Source: Toxoplasma gondii ME49 (lineage: Eukaryota > Apicomplexa > Conoidasida > Eucoccidiorida > Sarcocystidae). From it: a stretch of 21,061 bases of DNA. Positions 1 through 8,863 of this stretch are shown here, piece after piece. The stretch is from NCBI RefSeq assembly GCF_000006565.2, contig NW_017383894.1, positions 1 through 21,061 on the forward strand, given 5' to 3'. Every line of letters begins with the position of its first letter. Positions within the stretch are counted from its first letter, which is position 1. A model generated the notes under the pieces. It saw nothing but the letters and a program-made list of their open reading frames with translations. It ran no database searches and was not told the origin of the DNA. Made by a program: the position numbers and the translations under genes.

Positions 1-239
1 CACGTCACCGAGGGGGTGCGGGAACATGTTGTCCTTTTCTCCCACGGGGTCGTATCTCTCCTCCAAAAATAAAAGACGCTACATCGTTCACCCTTGTATT
101 CCCTTCCTGTACAGCCGTTGCCACGGCGTGAATGCACTGGACATTGACACAGCCTGCGGCAGGCTATACAGCGATAATATCTTACAACGTACCCCAGACT
201 GTTACAACCTCCTGACAGCTGTGGCGCCACCAAACGCAA
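1..239 (+). repeat. Partial type 4 monomer at the window start
   Basis: This matches the last ~233 bases of type 4, from the internal cacgtcatcg to the end. The first ~58 bases carry about six extra bases relative to every other type 4 copy, all in or next to short runs (extra G near 13-17, T near 38, C near 43, one more near 56). From base 60 onward it is colinear with the other copies. Clustering at the sequence end looks like low base quality and not biology. Confidence 0.85.
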
Positions 240-937
240 CACGTCGACAATTCGTGCCCGAGTGATGTCGGACCTCGGGGAGCACCTGTGCCGCAAATGA
301 AACATGGTCGTCCCGCCCGCACAGTGCCTCCGCCGCCAGCTAACTACACCTCATCGCGGTGACCCCATCAGCAGTAGTCTCTACGTGGTGCCGCAGTTGC
401 CACGAGACACACCACACGCCCCCGGGTCCTTTTCCTCTCTTACGTCCCGCGCCTGAACATAACGCCCGAGCATCTCCTAGACAGACTGCATAACGACTCA
501 CAACCGGTAACCTCCTATCCATAGGCGCATGGACTCGACGAGTCGCATACCATACAACCGCCCGGCCATGTGGCGCCGCCACACCCAACACGTCGACAAT
601 TCGTGCCAGAGTGATGTCGTACCTCGGGGAGAACCTGTGCCGCAAATGAACCATGGTCGTCCCGCCCGCACAGTGCCTCCGCCGCCGGCCAACTACACCT
701 CATCGCGGTGACCCCATCAGCAGTAGTCTCTACGTGGTGCGGCAGTTGTCTCGAAATGCAGAACACGCCCGCGCGTCCGCTTGTTCGCTTACCTCCGCCG
801 CCTGAACAAAAGGCCGGAGCATCTCCTAGGCAGACTGCATAACGACTCACAACCGGTAACCTCTCATCCATACGCGCATGCACTCGACGAGTCGCATACC
901 ATACAACGGCCGGACCATGTGGCGCCGCCACACCCGA
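240..937 (+). repeat. Two consecutive type 1 monomers (240-588, 589-937)
   Basis: Both units are 349 bases and carry the type 1 signature. They share private variants such as cgactcacaaccggtaacc. The second differs from the first in the middle (about 749-780), where it has the type 3 sequence tctcgaaatgcagaacacg in place of the type 1 gccacgagacacaccacacg. This is a short transferred tract inside an otherwise type 1 unit. A direct 1-1 repeat breaks the usual 1-2-3-4 order; the only other standard pair is 9900-10597. Confidence 0.85.
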
Positions 938-1639
938 CACGTCGACAGATCGTGCCCGAGTGATGTCGGACCTCTGGCGGTCACCTGTGCCGCAAATGTA
1001 ACATGGACATGCCGCACGCAGAGTGCCGCCGCCGCCAGCTATCTACGCCTCATCGCGGTGACCCCATCAGCACTGATCTCTACGTGCTGCGGCAGTTGCC
1101 TCAAGACACAGAAGAGGGCCCAGCAACCTTTTCTGCTCCTACCGTCTTGCCCTGAAAAAAAACGCTCAACAGTCTCGGAGACAGACTGCACAACGACACA
1201 CAACCAATAACCTCTCACCCATCCGCGCAGGTACGCGACGACTCTCCTTTCACGTACGAGCCGACGCATGAGGCGCCGCCACACCCAGCACGTCGACAAA
1301 TGGTGCCCGAGTGATGTCAGACCTATGGCGGTCATCTGTGCCGCAAATGTAACATGGACATGCCGCACGCAGAGTGCCTCCGCCGCCAGCTAACTACGCC
1401 TCATCGCGGTGACCCCATCGGCACTGATCTCTACGTGCTGCGGCAGTTGCCTCAAGACACAGAAGAGGGCCCAGCAACCTTTTCTGCTCCTACCGTCTTG
1501 CCCTGAAAAAAAACGCTCAACAATCTCGGAGAAAGACTGCACAACGACACACAACCAATAACCTCTCACCCATCTGCGCAGGTACGCGACGACTCTTCTT
1601 TCACGTACCAGCCGACCCATGAGGCGCCGCCACACCCAA
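938..1639 (+). repeat. Tandem pair of variant 1b monomers (938-1288, 1289-1639)
   Basis: These are two 351-base units, about 95% identical to each other by eye. They share features found nowhere else in the window: cacagaagagggcccagc, an A8 run in cctgaaaaaaaacgctc, and tcagcac or tcggcac followed by tgatctc. The right ends (ttcacgtacgagccgac and ttcacgtaccagccgac, then catgaggcgcc) relate to those of variant 1' at 6791 and 18527. The pair looks like a recent single-monomer duplication of a diverged type 1 lineage. Confidence 0.85.
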
Positions 1640-2666
1640 CACGTCGACAATTCGTGCCACAGCGACGTCGGACCTCTGGCTGTCACCTGCGGCGGAAAAT
1701 AGACATCGCTACACCGCCCACACAGCGCTTCCGACGCGAGCCGACAAACCCTCAACACGTAACCTCCATCACGTGTAGTCTCTGCATGGCCTGACGTCCG
1801 AGTCGAAATACGAAATCGGCACTCTCATTCTCGCTCACTTTCACTTCCTGTCAACGCGCAGCCACGCCGGAAAACCACCTGCCAATCCCACACAGCGAAG
1901 CACTTCTCACCCGGCCCTCTATCCACATCCCCCCACCCCCTCATCCCAGCCCGCAACCTGTAGAGCCGCCAAACGCAACACGTCGGCAGTTCGTGCCAGA
2001 GTGATGTCGGACCTGTCGCAGGCGGCCGCGCCGCAAACGGAACATGGACATGCCGCCGGCACAGTGCCTCCACTGCCAGCTATCAACACCTCATCGCGGT
2101 GACCCCATCAGTAGTAGTCTCAACGTGGCCCGGGAGATGTCTCGAAATGCAGAACATCCCCGCGTGTCCGTTGTTTCCCCTACCGCCGCCGCCTGAAGAA
2201 TACGCCCAACAATGTTGCAGACAGACTGCACAACGATACACAACCAATAACCTCTCACCCATCCGCGCAGGTACGCGACGAAACTCATACGGGAAAAAGG
2301 CAGGACCGTTTGGGGCCGCCACACGCCACAAGCGGCGTATTCCGAAACGAGTGAACTCGGATCGTTCGCTTCCGCAACTGAATTGGACCACGCATCCCAC
2401 GCCGGACACTCACTCTCTGAAGGATACCGACAACACGTCATCGAAGAGAGGGTACAAGTTGTCCTTTCTCCACGGGGTCGTATTCGCCTCCGAAGATGAG
2501 AGATGCTACATCGTTCACCCTTGTATTCCCTTCCTGTACAGCCGTTGCCACGGCGTGAAAGCACTGGACATTGACACAGCCTGCGGCAGGCTATATAGCG
2601 ATAATATCTTACAACGTACCCCAGACTGTTACAACCTCCTGACAGCTGCGGCGCCACCAAACGCAA
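1640..2666 (+). repeat. Higher-order unit 2-3-4 completing the first tetramer
   Basis: Type 2 is 1640-1978, type 3 is 1979-2328 and type 4 is 2329-2666. With the preceding 1b copy this makes the first 1-2-3-4 order. The type 2 copy has the left-end variant aatcggcactctc and gaaaatagacatcgc. The type 3 copy has tttggggccgcc at its right end, where most copies have tgtggggccgcc. Confidence 0.88.
1929..1952 (-). other. Predicted G-quadruplex motif in type 2
   Basis: C-runs of 6, 5, 3 and 3 separated by 1, 4 and 2 bases; G-rich on the minus strand. The motif fits the four-run rule with loops of at most seven bases. Formation is inferred. Confidence 0.6.
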
Positions 2667-4038
2667 CACGTCGACAATTCGTGCCCGAGTGATGTCGGAC
2701 CTCGGGGAGCACCTGTGCCGCAAATGAAACATGGTCGTCCCGCCCGCACAGTGCCTCCGCCGCCAGCTAGCTACACCTCATCGCGGTGACCCCATCAGCA
2801 GCTGTCTCTACGTGGTGCCGCAGTTGCCGCGAGACACACCACACGTCCCCGCGTCCTTTTCCTCTCTTACCTCCCGCGCCTGGGCAATACGCCCGAGCAT
2901 CTCCCAGACAGACTGCATAACGACACACAACCAGCAACCTCTCACCCATCCGCTCATTTACGCGACGAGTCGCATACCATACAACGCCGGACCATGTGGC
3001 GCCGCCACACCCACCACGTCGACAGTTCGTGCCACAGCGACGTCGGACCTCTGGCTGTCACCTGCGGCGGAACCTAGACATCGCTACACCGCCCACACAG
3101 CGCTTCCGACGCGAGCCGACAAACCCTCAACACGTAGCCTCCATCACGTGTAGTCTCTGCATGGCCTGACGTCCGAGTCGAAATACGAAATCGGCACTCT
3201 CATTCTCGCTCACTGTCGCTTCCTGTCAACGAGCAGCCACGCCGGAAAACCACCTGCCAATCACACAGCGAAGCACTTCTCACCCGGCCCTCCAGCCACC
3301 ACCGCCCCGCCCTAATCCCACCCCGAATCCTGTGGTGTCGCCAAACGCAACACGTCGGCAGTTCGTGCCAGAGTGATGTCGGACCTCTGGGAGGTGGCCG
3401 CGCCGCAAACGGAACATGGACATGCCGCCGGCACAGTGCCTCCACTGCCAGCTATCAACACCTCATCGCGGTGCCACCATCAGTAGTAGTCTCTACGTGG
3501 CCCGAAAGGTGTCTCGAAAAAGGGAACAGGCCCGCGCGTCCGTTTCTTCTCTTACCTCCGCCGCCTGAAGAATACGCCGAGCAATTTCGCAGACAGACTG
3601 CACAACGACACGCAATCAATAACCGCTCACCCATCCGCGCACGTACACGACGAGACTCATACGGGAAAAAGGCAGGACCATGTGGGGTCGCCACACGCCA
3701 CAAGCGCCGTATTCCGAAACGAGTGAACTCGGATCGTTCGCTTCCGCAACTGGATTGGACCACGCATCCCACGCCGGACACTCACTCTCTGAAGGATACC
3801 GACAACACGTCATCGAGGTGCGGGAACAAGTTGTCCTTTCTCCACGGGGTCGTATTCGCCTCCAAAGATAAAAGATGCTACATCTCTCTCCCTTATATTC
3901 CCTTCCTGTACAGCCGTTGCCACGGCGTGAAAGCACTGGACATTGACACAGCCTGCGGCACGCTATACAGCGATAATATCTTACAACGTTCCCCAGACTG
4001 TTACAACCTCCTGACAGCTGTGGCGCCACCAAACGCAA
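2667..4038 (+). repeat. Tetramer 1-2-3-4 (1,372 bases)
   Basis: Monomers are 2667-3014 (type 1), 3015-3350 (type 2, the shortest at 336), 3351-3700 (type 3) and 3701-4038 (type 4). It is colinear with the tetramer starting at 4039, and sub-variants are shared between the two (type 2 with aatcggcactctc, type 3 with tcgaaaaaggg). The type 4 copy has caagcgccg where nearly all others have caagcggcg. Confidence 0.9.
3305..3324 (-). other. Predicted G-quadruplex motif in type 2 (rearranged runs)
   Basis: C-runs of 4, 3, 3 and 4 separated by G, TAAT and A. Surrounding bases differ from the common form, but four runs remain. The segment also contains ccctaatccc, which is faintly telomere-like but not a telomeric array. 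Confidence 0.6.
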
Positions 4039-4387
4039 CACGTCGACAATTCGTGCCAGGGTGATGTCGGACCTCGGGGAGCACCTGTGCCGCAAATGAA
4101 ACATGGTTGTCCCGCCCGCACAGTGCCTCCGCCGCCAGCTAGCTACACCTCATCGCGGTGACCCCATCAGCAGTAGTCTCTACGTGGTGCCGCAGTTGCC
4201 TCGACACACACCACACGTCCCCGCGTCCTTTTCCTCTCTTACCTCCCGCGCCTGGGCAATACGCCCGACCATCTCCCAGACAGACTGCATAACGACACAC
4301 AACCGGTAACCTCTCACCCATCCGCGCATTTACGCGACGAGTCGCATACCATACAACGGCTAGGCCATGTGGCGCCGCCACACCCAA
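4039..4387 (+). repeat. Type 1 monomer (reference copy)
   Basis: This 349-base copy is used to define type 1. Diagnostic sequences are gtcgtcccgcccgcac about 65 bases in, gcataacgacacacaac near base 250, and the right end gccatgtggcgccgcc leading into the next junction box. It aligns with type 3 along its whole length, sharing cctcatcgcggtgac and agtagtctctacgtgg, so types 1 and 3 are sister classes. Type 1 normally follows type 4 and precedes type 2. Confidence 0.9.
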
Positions 4388-4726
4388 CACGTCGACAATT
4401 CGTGCCACAGCGACGTCGGACCTCTGGCTGTCACCTGCGGCGGAAAATAGACATCGCTACACCGCCCACACAGCGCTTCCGACGCGAGCCGACAAACCCT
4501 CAACACGTAACCTCCATCACGTGTAGTCTCTGCATGGCCTGACGTCCGAGTCGAAATACGAAATCGGCACTCTCATTCTCGCTCACTGTCGCATCCTGTC
4601 AACGAGCAGCCACGCCGGAAAACCACCTGCCAATCACACACAGCGAAGTACTTCTCACGCGGCCCTCTATCCACCTCGCCCCACGCCCTCATCCCACCCC
4701 GCAACCTGTAGAGCCGCCGAAAGCAA
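4388..4726 (+). repeat. Type 2 monomer (reference copy)
   Basis: This 339-base copy defines type 2. Diagnostic sequences are cagcgcttccgacgcgagcc, an internal caacacgtaacctccatcac, gacgtccgagtcgaaatacg, and a C-rich right third ending in tgtagagccgcc. The middle segment gtgtagtctctgcatgg is homologous to gcagtagtctctacgtgg of types 1 and 3, so type 2 is a diverged relative and not an unrelated insert. The C-rich segment is a predicted G-quadruplex motif on the minus strand. Junctions leaving type 2 usually read gtcggc instead of gtcgac; this copy reads gttggc. Confidence 0.9.
4679..4700 (-). other. Predicted G-quadruplex motif in type 2
   Basis: C-runs of 4, 3, 3 and 4 with spacers ACG, TCAT and A on the plus strand. 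Confidence 0.6.
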
Positions 4727-5075
4727 TACGTTGGCAGTTCTTGCCAGAGTGATGTCGGACCTGTCGCAGGCGGCCGCGCCGCAAACGGAACATGGACATG
4801 CCGCCGGCACAGTGCCTCCACTGCCAGCTATCAACACCTCATCGCGGTGACACCGTCAGTAGTAGTCTCAACGTGGCCCGGGAGGTGTCTCGAAAAAGGG
4901 GACAGGCCCGCCCTTCGTTTTTTCTCTTACCTCCCACGCCTGAAGAATACACCCAACAATGTCGCAGACGGACTGCACAACGACACACAATCAATAACCG
5001 CTCACCCATCCGCGCAGGTACGCGACGAGACTCATACGGGAAAAAGGCAGGACCGTGTGGGGCCGCCACACGCCA
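4727..5075 (+). repeat. Type 3 monomer (reference copy)
   Basis: This 349-base copy defines type 3. Diagnostic sequences are gtgcctccactgccagc, gtacgcgacgagactca, gggaaaaaggcagg and the right end gtgtggggccgccacacgcc. Its left and middle parts follow type 1. This copy belongs to a sub-variant with tcgaaaaagggg in the middle. Close relatives of that sub-variant are at 3351-3700 and 20253-20605, whereas most other type 3 copies read tcgaaatgcagaacacg there. Confidence 0.9.
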
Positions 5076-5413
5076 CAAGCGGCGTATTCCGAAACGAGTG
5101 AACTCGGATCGTTCGCTTCCGCAACTGAATTGGCCCACGCATCCCACGCCGGACACTCACTCTCTGAAGGATACCGACAACACGTCATCGAGGTGCGGGA
5201 ACAAGTTGTCCTTTCTCCACGGGGTCGTATTCGCCTCCAAAGATAAAAGATGCTACATCTCTCTCCCTTATATTCCCTTCCTGTACAGCCGTTGCCACGG
5301 CGTGAAAGCACTGGACATTGACACAGCCTGCGGCAGGCTATACAGCGATAATATCTTACAACGTACCCCAGACTGTTACAACCTCCTGACAGCTGTGGCG
5401 CCACCAAACGCAA
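5076..5413 (+). repeat. Type 4 monomer (reference copy)
   Basis: This 338-base copy defines type 4. It opens with caagcggcgtattccg and gagtgaactcggatcg, then has ctccacggggtcgtattcg, cttcctgtacagccgttgcc, gacattgacacagcctgc and ctgacagctgtggcgccacc. It is the most divergent class but keeps the junction-box homology at both ends and an internal caacacgtcatcg that parallels the internal caacacgtaacc of type 2. It always follows a type 3 right end, except at 16803 where it follows type 1. Confidence 0.9.
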
Positions 5414-6051
5414 CACGTCGACAGATCGTGCCCGAGTGATGTCGGACCTCGGGGAGCACCTGTGCCGCAAATGAAACATGGTCGTCCCGCCCGCACAGTG
5501 CCTCCGCCGCCAGCTAACTACACCTCATCGCGGTGACCCCATCAGCAGTAGTCTCTACGTGGTGCCGCAGTTGCCTCGACACACACCACACGTCCCCGCG
5601 TCCTTTTCCTCTCTTACCTCCCGCCCCTGGGCAATACGCCCGACCATCTCCCAGACAGACTGCATAACGACACACAACCAGTAACCTCTCACCCATCCGC
5701 GCATGCACTCGACGAATCACATACCATACAACGGCCGGACCATGTGGCGCCGCCACACCCAACACGTCGACAATTCGTGCAACAGCGACGTCGGACCTCT
5801 GGCTGCCACCTGCGGCGGAACCTACACATCGCTACACCGCCCACACAGCGCTTCCGACGCGAGCCGACAAACCCTCAACACGTAACCTCCATCACGTGCA
5901 GTCTCTGCATGGTCTGACGTCCGAGTCGAAATACGAAACCCGCTCTCTCATTCTCGCTCACTGTCGCTTCCTGTCAACGAGCAGCCACGCCGGAAAACCA
6001 CCTGCCAATCACACACAGCGAAGCACTTCTCACCCGGCCCTCCATCCACCA

Positions 6052-6074
6052 CCCCCACCCCCTCATCCCACCCC
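6052..6074 (-). other. Predicted G-quadruplex motif in type 2 (common form)
   Basis: C-runs of 5, 5, 3 and 4 with spacers A, TCAT and A. This is the commonest arrangement, found in five of the 13 type 2 copies. Confidence 0.62.
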
Positions 6075-6455
6075 ACAACCTGTGGCGCCGCCAAACGCAA
6101 CACGTCGGCAGTTCGTGCCAGAGCGATGTCGGACCTCTGGCTGGCGGCCCCGCCGCGAACGCAACATGGACATGCCGCACGCACATTGCCTCCGCTGCCA
6201 CCTAGCAATATTTCCTCGCGATCACCCCATCAGCAACTGTCTCGACGCTACGTGGTGCGGCAGTTGCCTCGAGACACACGACATGCCCCAGCATCATTTT
6301 GTTCCCTTACCTCCAGGGCCTGAACAGAACGCCCAACAATCTCGTAGACAGACTGCACCACGACATACAACCAATAACCCCTCACCCATCCGCGCAGGTA
6401 CGCGACGAGACTCATACAGGAAAAAGGCAGGGCCATGTGGGGCCGCCACACGCCA

Positions 6456-6790
6456 CAAGCGGCGTATTCCGAAACGAGTGAACTCGGATCGTTCGCTTCC
6501 GCAACTGGATTGGCCCACGCATCCCACGCCGGACACTCACTCTCTGAAGGATACCGACAACACGCCATCGAGTATCGGGTACAAGTTGTCGTTTCTCCAC
6601 GGGGTCGTATTCGCCGCCAAAGATAAAAGATGCTGCATCGCTCTCCCTTATATTCCCTTCCTGTACACCCATCGCCACAGCAAGAATCTACCAGACAATG
6701 AGACAGACTGTAGCAGGCGACGCAGCGAGATTATCTCAAATGGTACCCCAGACTGTCACCTCTTCACATCTGTGGCGGCGCCACGCGCAA
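6456..6790 (+). repeat. Type 4' monomer (variant right half)
   Basis: The left ~200 bases are ordinary type 4. From about 6667 the sequence becomes a diverged homolog: agcaagaatctaccagac, gagattatctcaaatgg and ctcttcacatctgtggcgg replace the usual type 4 text. The junction box becomes ggagtcgac. Two other copies are at 8529-8863 and 18192-18526. The left half is nearly unchanged while the right half is strongly diverged, which suggests recombination and not uniform drift. Confidence 0.88.
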
Positions 6791-7140
6791 GGAGTCGACA
6801 GTGCGTGCCCGAGTGCCGGTGGGCTCCTAGGGAGCACCCGTGCCGACAATCTAGCATGGAGATGCCGCACGTAGAGTGCCGCCGCTGCCAGCTAACAACA
6901 CATCATCGCGGTGACCTCATCAGCAATGGTCTCTACGTGGTGCGGCAGTTGTCGCGAAATGCAGAACACCCCCGTGCGTCCGTTTCGTCTCTTACTGTCC
7001 GCCTCTGAACAACAACCGCAACCATCTCGCAGACAGACTGCACAAAGACACACAGCCAATAACGTCTCACACATTCGCGCATGCACCCGACGACACTCCT
7101 TCCACGTACCAGCCGACCCATGAGGGGCCGCCACACCCAA
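6791..7140 (+). repeat. Type 1' monomer (variant that follows 4')
   Basis: This 350-base type 1 relative begins with gtcgacagtgcgtgcccg, has cctcatcagcaatggtc in the middle, and ends with cacgtaccagccgaccc and tgaggggccgcc. It always follows 4'. The right end matches variant 1b at 938-1639. The copy at 18527-18876 is near identical; the copy at 8864-9211 shares only the left ~100 bases and then reverts to ordinary type 1 text (gaccatgtggcgccgcc). Confidence 0.87.
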
Positions 7141-7828
7141 CACGTCGACAATTCGTGCCAGAGTGCCGTCAGACCTCTGGCGAGCACCTGTGCCGCGAAC
7201 GCAAAATGGACATGCCGCACGCAGAGTGCCTCCACTGCCACCTAACGACACCTCCTCGCGGTCACCCCATCAGCAGTAGTCTCTACGTGGCCCGGCACGT
7301 GTCGCGAAATGCAGAACACGCCCGCGCAACTTTTTCTTCTCTTACATCCAGGGCCTGAACAGAACGCCCAACAACCTCGCAGACAGACTGAACCACGACA
7401 CACTACCAATAACCTCTCACCCATCCGCGCAGGTACGCGACGAGACTCATACGGGAAAAAGGCAGGGCCATGTGGGGCCGCCACACGCCACAAGCGGCGT
7501 ATTCCGAAACGAGTGAACTCGGATCGTTCGCTTCCGCAACTGGATTGGTCCACGCATCCCAGGCCGGACACTCACTCTCTGAAGGATACCGACAACACGT
7601 CATCGAGGAGAGGATACAAGTTGTCGTTTCTCCGCGGGGTCGTATTCGCCTCCAAAGGTAGAAGATGCTGCATCGCTCTCCCTTATATTCCCTTCCTGTA
7701 CAGCCGTTGCCACGGCGTGAAAGCACTTGACATTGACACAGCCTGCGGCAGGCTATACAGCGATAATATCTTACAACGTACCCCAGACTGTTACAACCTC
7801 CTGACAGCTGTGGCGCCACCAAACGCAA
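6791..7828 (+). repeat. Trimer 1'-3-4 (1,038 bases)
   Basis: Monomers are 6791-7140 (1'), 7141-7490 (type 3) and 7491-7828 (type 4). No type 2 is present: the type 1' right end is joined directly to a type 3 start through an ordinary gtcgac junction. The type 3 copy has an unusual middle (gcgcaactttttcttctc) that is shared only with 18877-19226. Confidence 0.88.
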
Positions 7829-8863
7829 CACGTCGACAGATCGTGCCCGAGTGATGTCGGACCTCGGGGAGCACCTGTACCGCAAATGAAACATGGTCGT
7901 CCCGCCCGCACAGCGCCTCCGCCGCCAGCTAACTACACCTCATCGCGGTCACCCCATCAGCAGTAGTCTCTACGTGGTGCGGCAGTTGCCACGAGACACG
8001 CCACACGCCCCGGCGTCATTTTGCTCTCTTACCTCCCACGCCTGAACAAAACGGTCGACCATCTCCCAGACAGACTGCATAACGATACACAACCAGTATC
8101 CTCTCACCCATCTGCGCATTTACGCGACGAGTCGCATACCATACAACGCCCGGACCATGTGGCGCCGCCACACCCACCACGTCGACAATTCGTGCCAGAG
8201 TGCCGTCAGACCTCTGGGGACCACCTGTACCGCAAATGTAACATGGACATGCCGCTCGCACAGCGCCTCCGCCGCCAGCTAAAAACACCTCATCGCGGTG
8301 ACCCAATCAGCAGTAGTCTGTACGTGGTCCAGCACGTGTCTCGAAATGCAGAACACGCCCGCGCATCCTTTTCTTCTCTTACCCTCGCCACCTGAAGCAT
8401 ACGCCCAACAATCTCGAAGAGAGACTGCACAAACGGCACACAACCAATAAACGCTCACCCATCCGCGCAGGTACGCGACGAGACTCATACGGGAAAAAGG
8501 CAGGGCCATGTGGGGCCGCCACACGCCACAAGCGGCGTATTCCGAAACGAGTGAACTCGGATCGTTCGCTTCCGCAGCTGGATTGGTCCACGCATCCCAG
8601 GCCGAACACTCACTCTCTGAAGGATACCGACAACACGTCATCGAGTATCGGGTACAAGTTGTCCTTTCTCCACGGGGTCGTATTCGCCTCCAAAGGTAGA
8701 AGATGCCGCATCGCTCTCCCTTATATTCCCTTCCTGTACACCCTTCGCCACAGCAAGAATCTACCAGACAATGAGACCGACTGCAGCAGGCGACGCAGCG
8801 AGATTATCTCAAATGGTACCCCAGACTGTCACCTCTTCACATCTGTGGCGGCGCCACGCGCAA
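7829..8863 (+). repeat. Trimer 1-3-4' (1,035 bases)
   Basis: Monomers are 7829-8177 (type 1), 8178-8528 (type 3) and 8529-8863 (type 4'). The type 3 copy has a type-1-like left third (gcctccgccgccagc) and a one-base insertion near cacaaacggcacac, making it 351 bases. It then ends as ordinary type 3. Confidence 0.87.

Larger units (their letters stand above)
4039..5413 (+). repeat. Tetramer 1-2-3-4 (1,375 bases, reference higher-order unit)
   Basis: Boundaries are 4039, 4388, 4727 and 5076. Corresponding points in this and the previous tetramer are 1,372-1,376 bases apart. The type 2 to type 3 junction has drifted (tacgttggc instead of cacgtcggc). Confidence 0.9.
5414..6790 (+). repeat. Tetramer 1-2-3-4' with variant type 4
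   Basis: Monomers are 5414-5762 (type 1), 5763-6100 (type 2), 6101-6455 (type 3, 355 bases) and 6456-6790 (type 4', 335 bases). The type 3 copy carries a five-base insertion gacgc at 6243-6247. The type 2 copy switches to the variant aacccgctctc used by all type 2 copies to its right. Most of this block after about 5,609 is repeated at 17.34 kb. Confidence 0.9.
5609..7466 (+). repeat. Long-range duplicated segment, copy 1
   Basis: About 1.86 kb, covering the right part of a type 1, then 2, 3, 4', 1' and most of a type 3. It is near identical (about 99% by eye) to 17341-19202. The offset is 11,732 bases up to the type 2 C-tract and 11,736 after it. This is much closer than neighbouring units of the same type are to each other. 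Confidence 0.88.

Noticed and set aside
1145..1165. Poly-A run as a retroposed transcript tail
   Set aside because: The A8 run sits in the middle of variant 1b, at the place where other type 1 units read cctgaacaaaacg, so it is a local substitution and not a tail.
3305..3324. Interstitial telomeric repeats (CCCTAAA type)
   Set aside because: Only isolated ccctaatccc occurs (also at 20212-20221); there is no tandem run of a telomeric heptamer.
5896..7008. Longest open frame on the plus strand (370 codons) as a real gene
   Set aside because: It crosses type 2, 3, 4' and 1' monomers in one chance frame. The same monomers elsewhere are read in other frames or are interrupted. The product is low-complexity, rich in Arg, Pro, Thr and His, with no domain I recognise.
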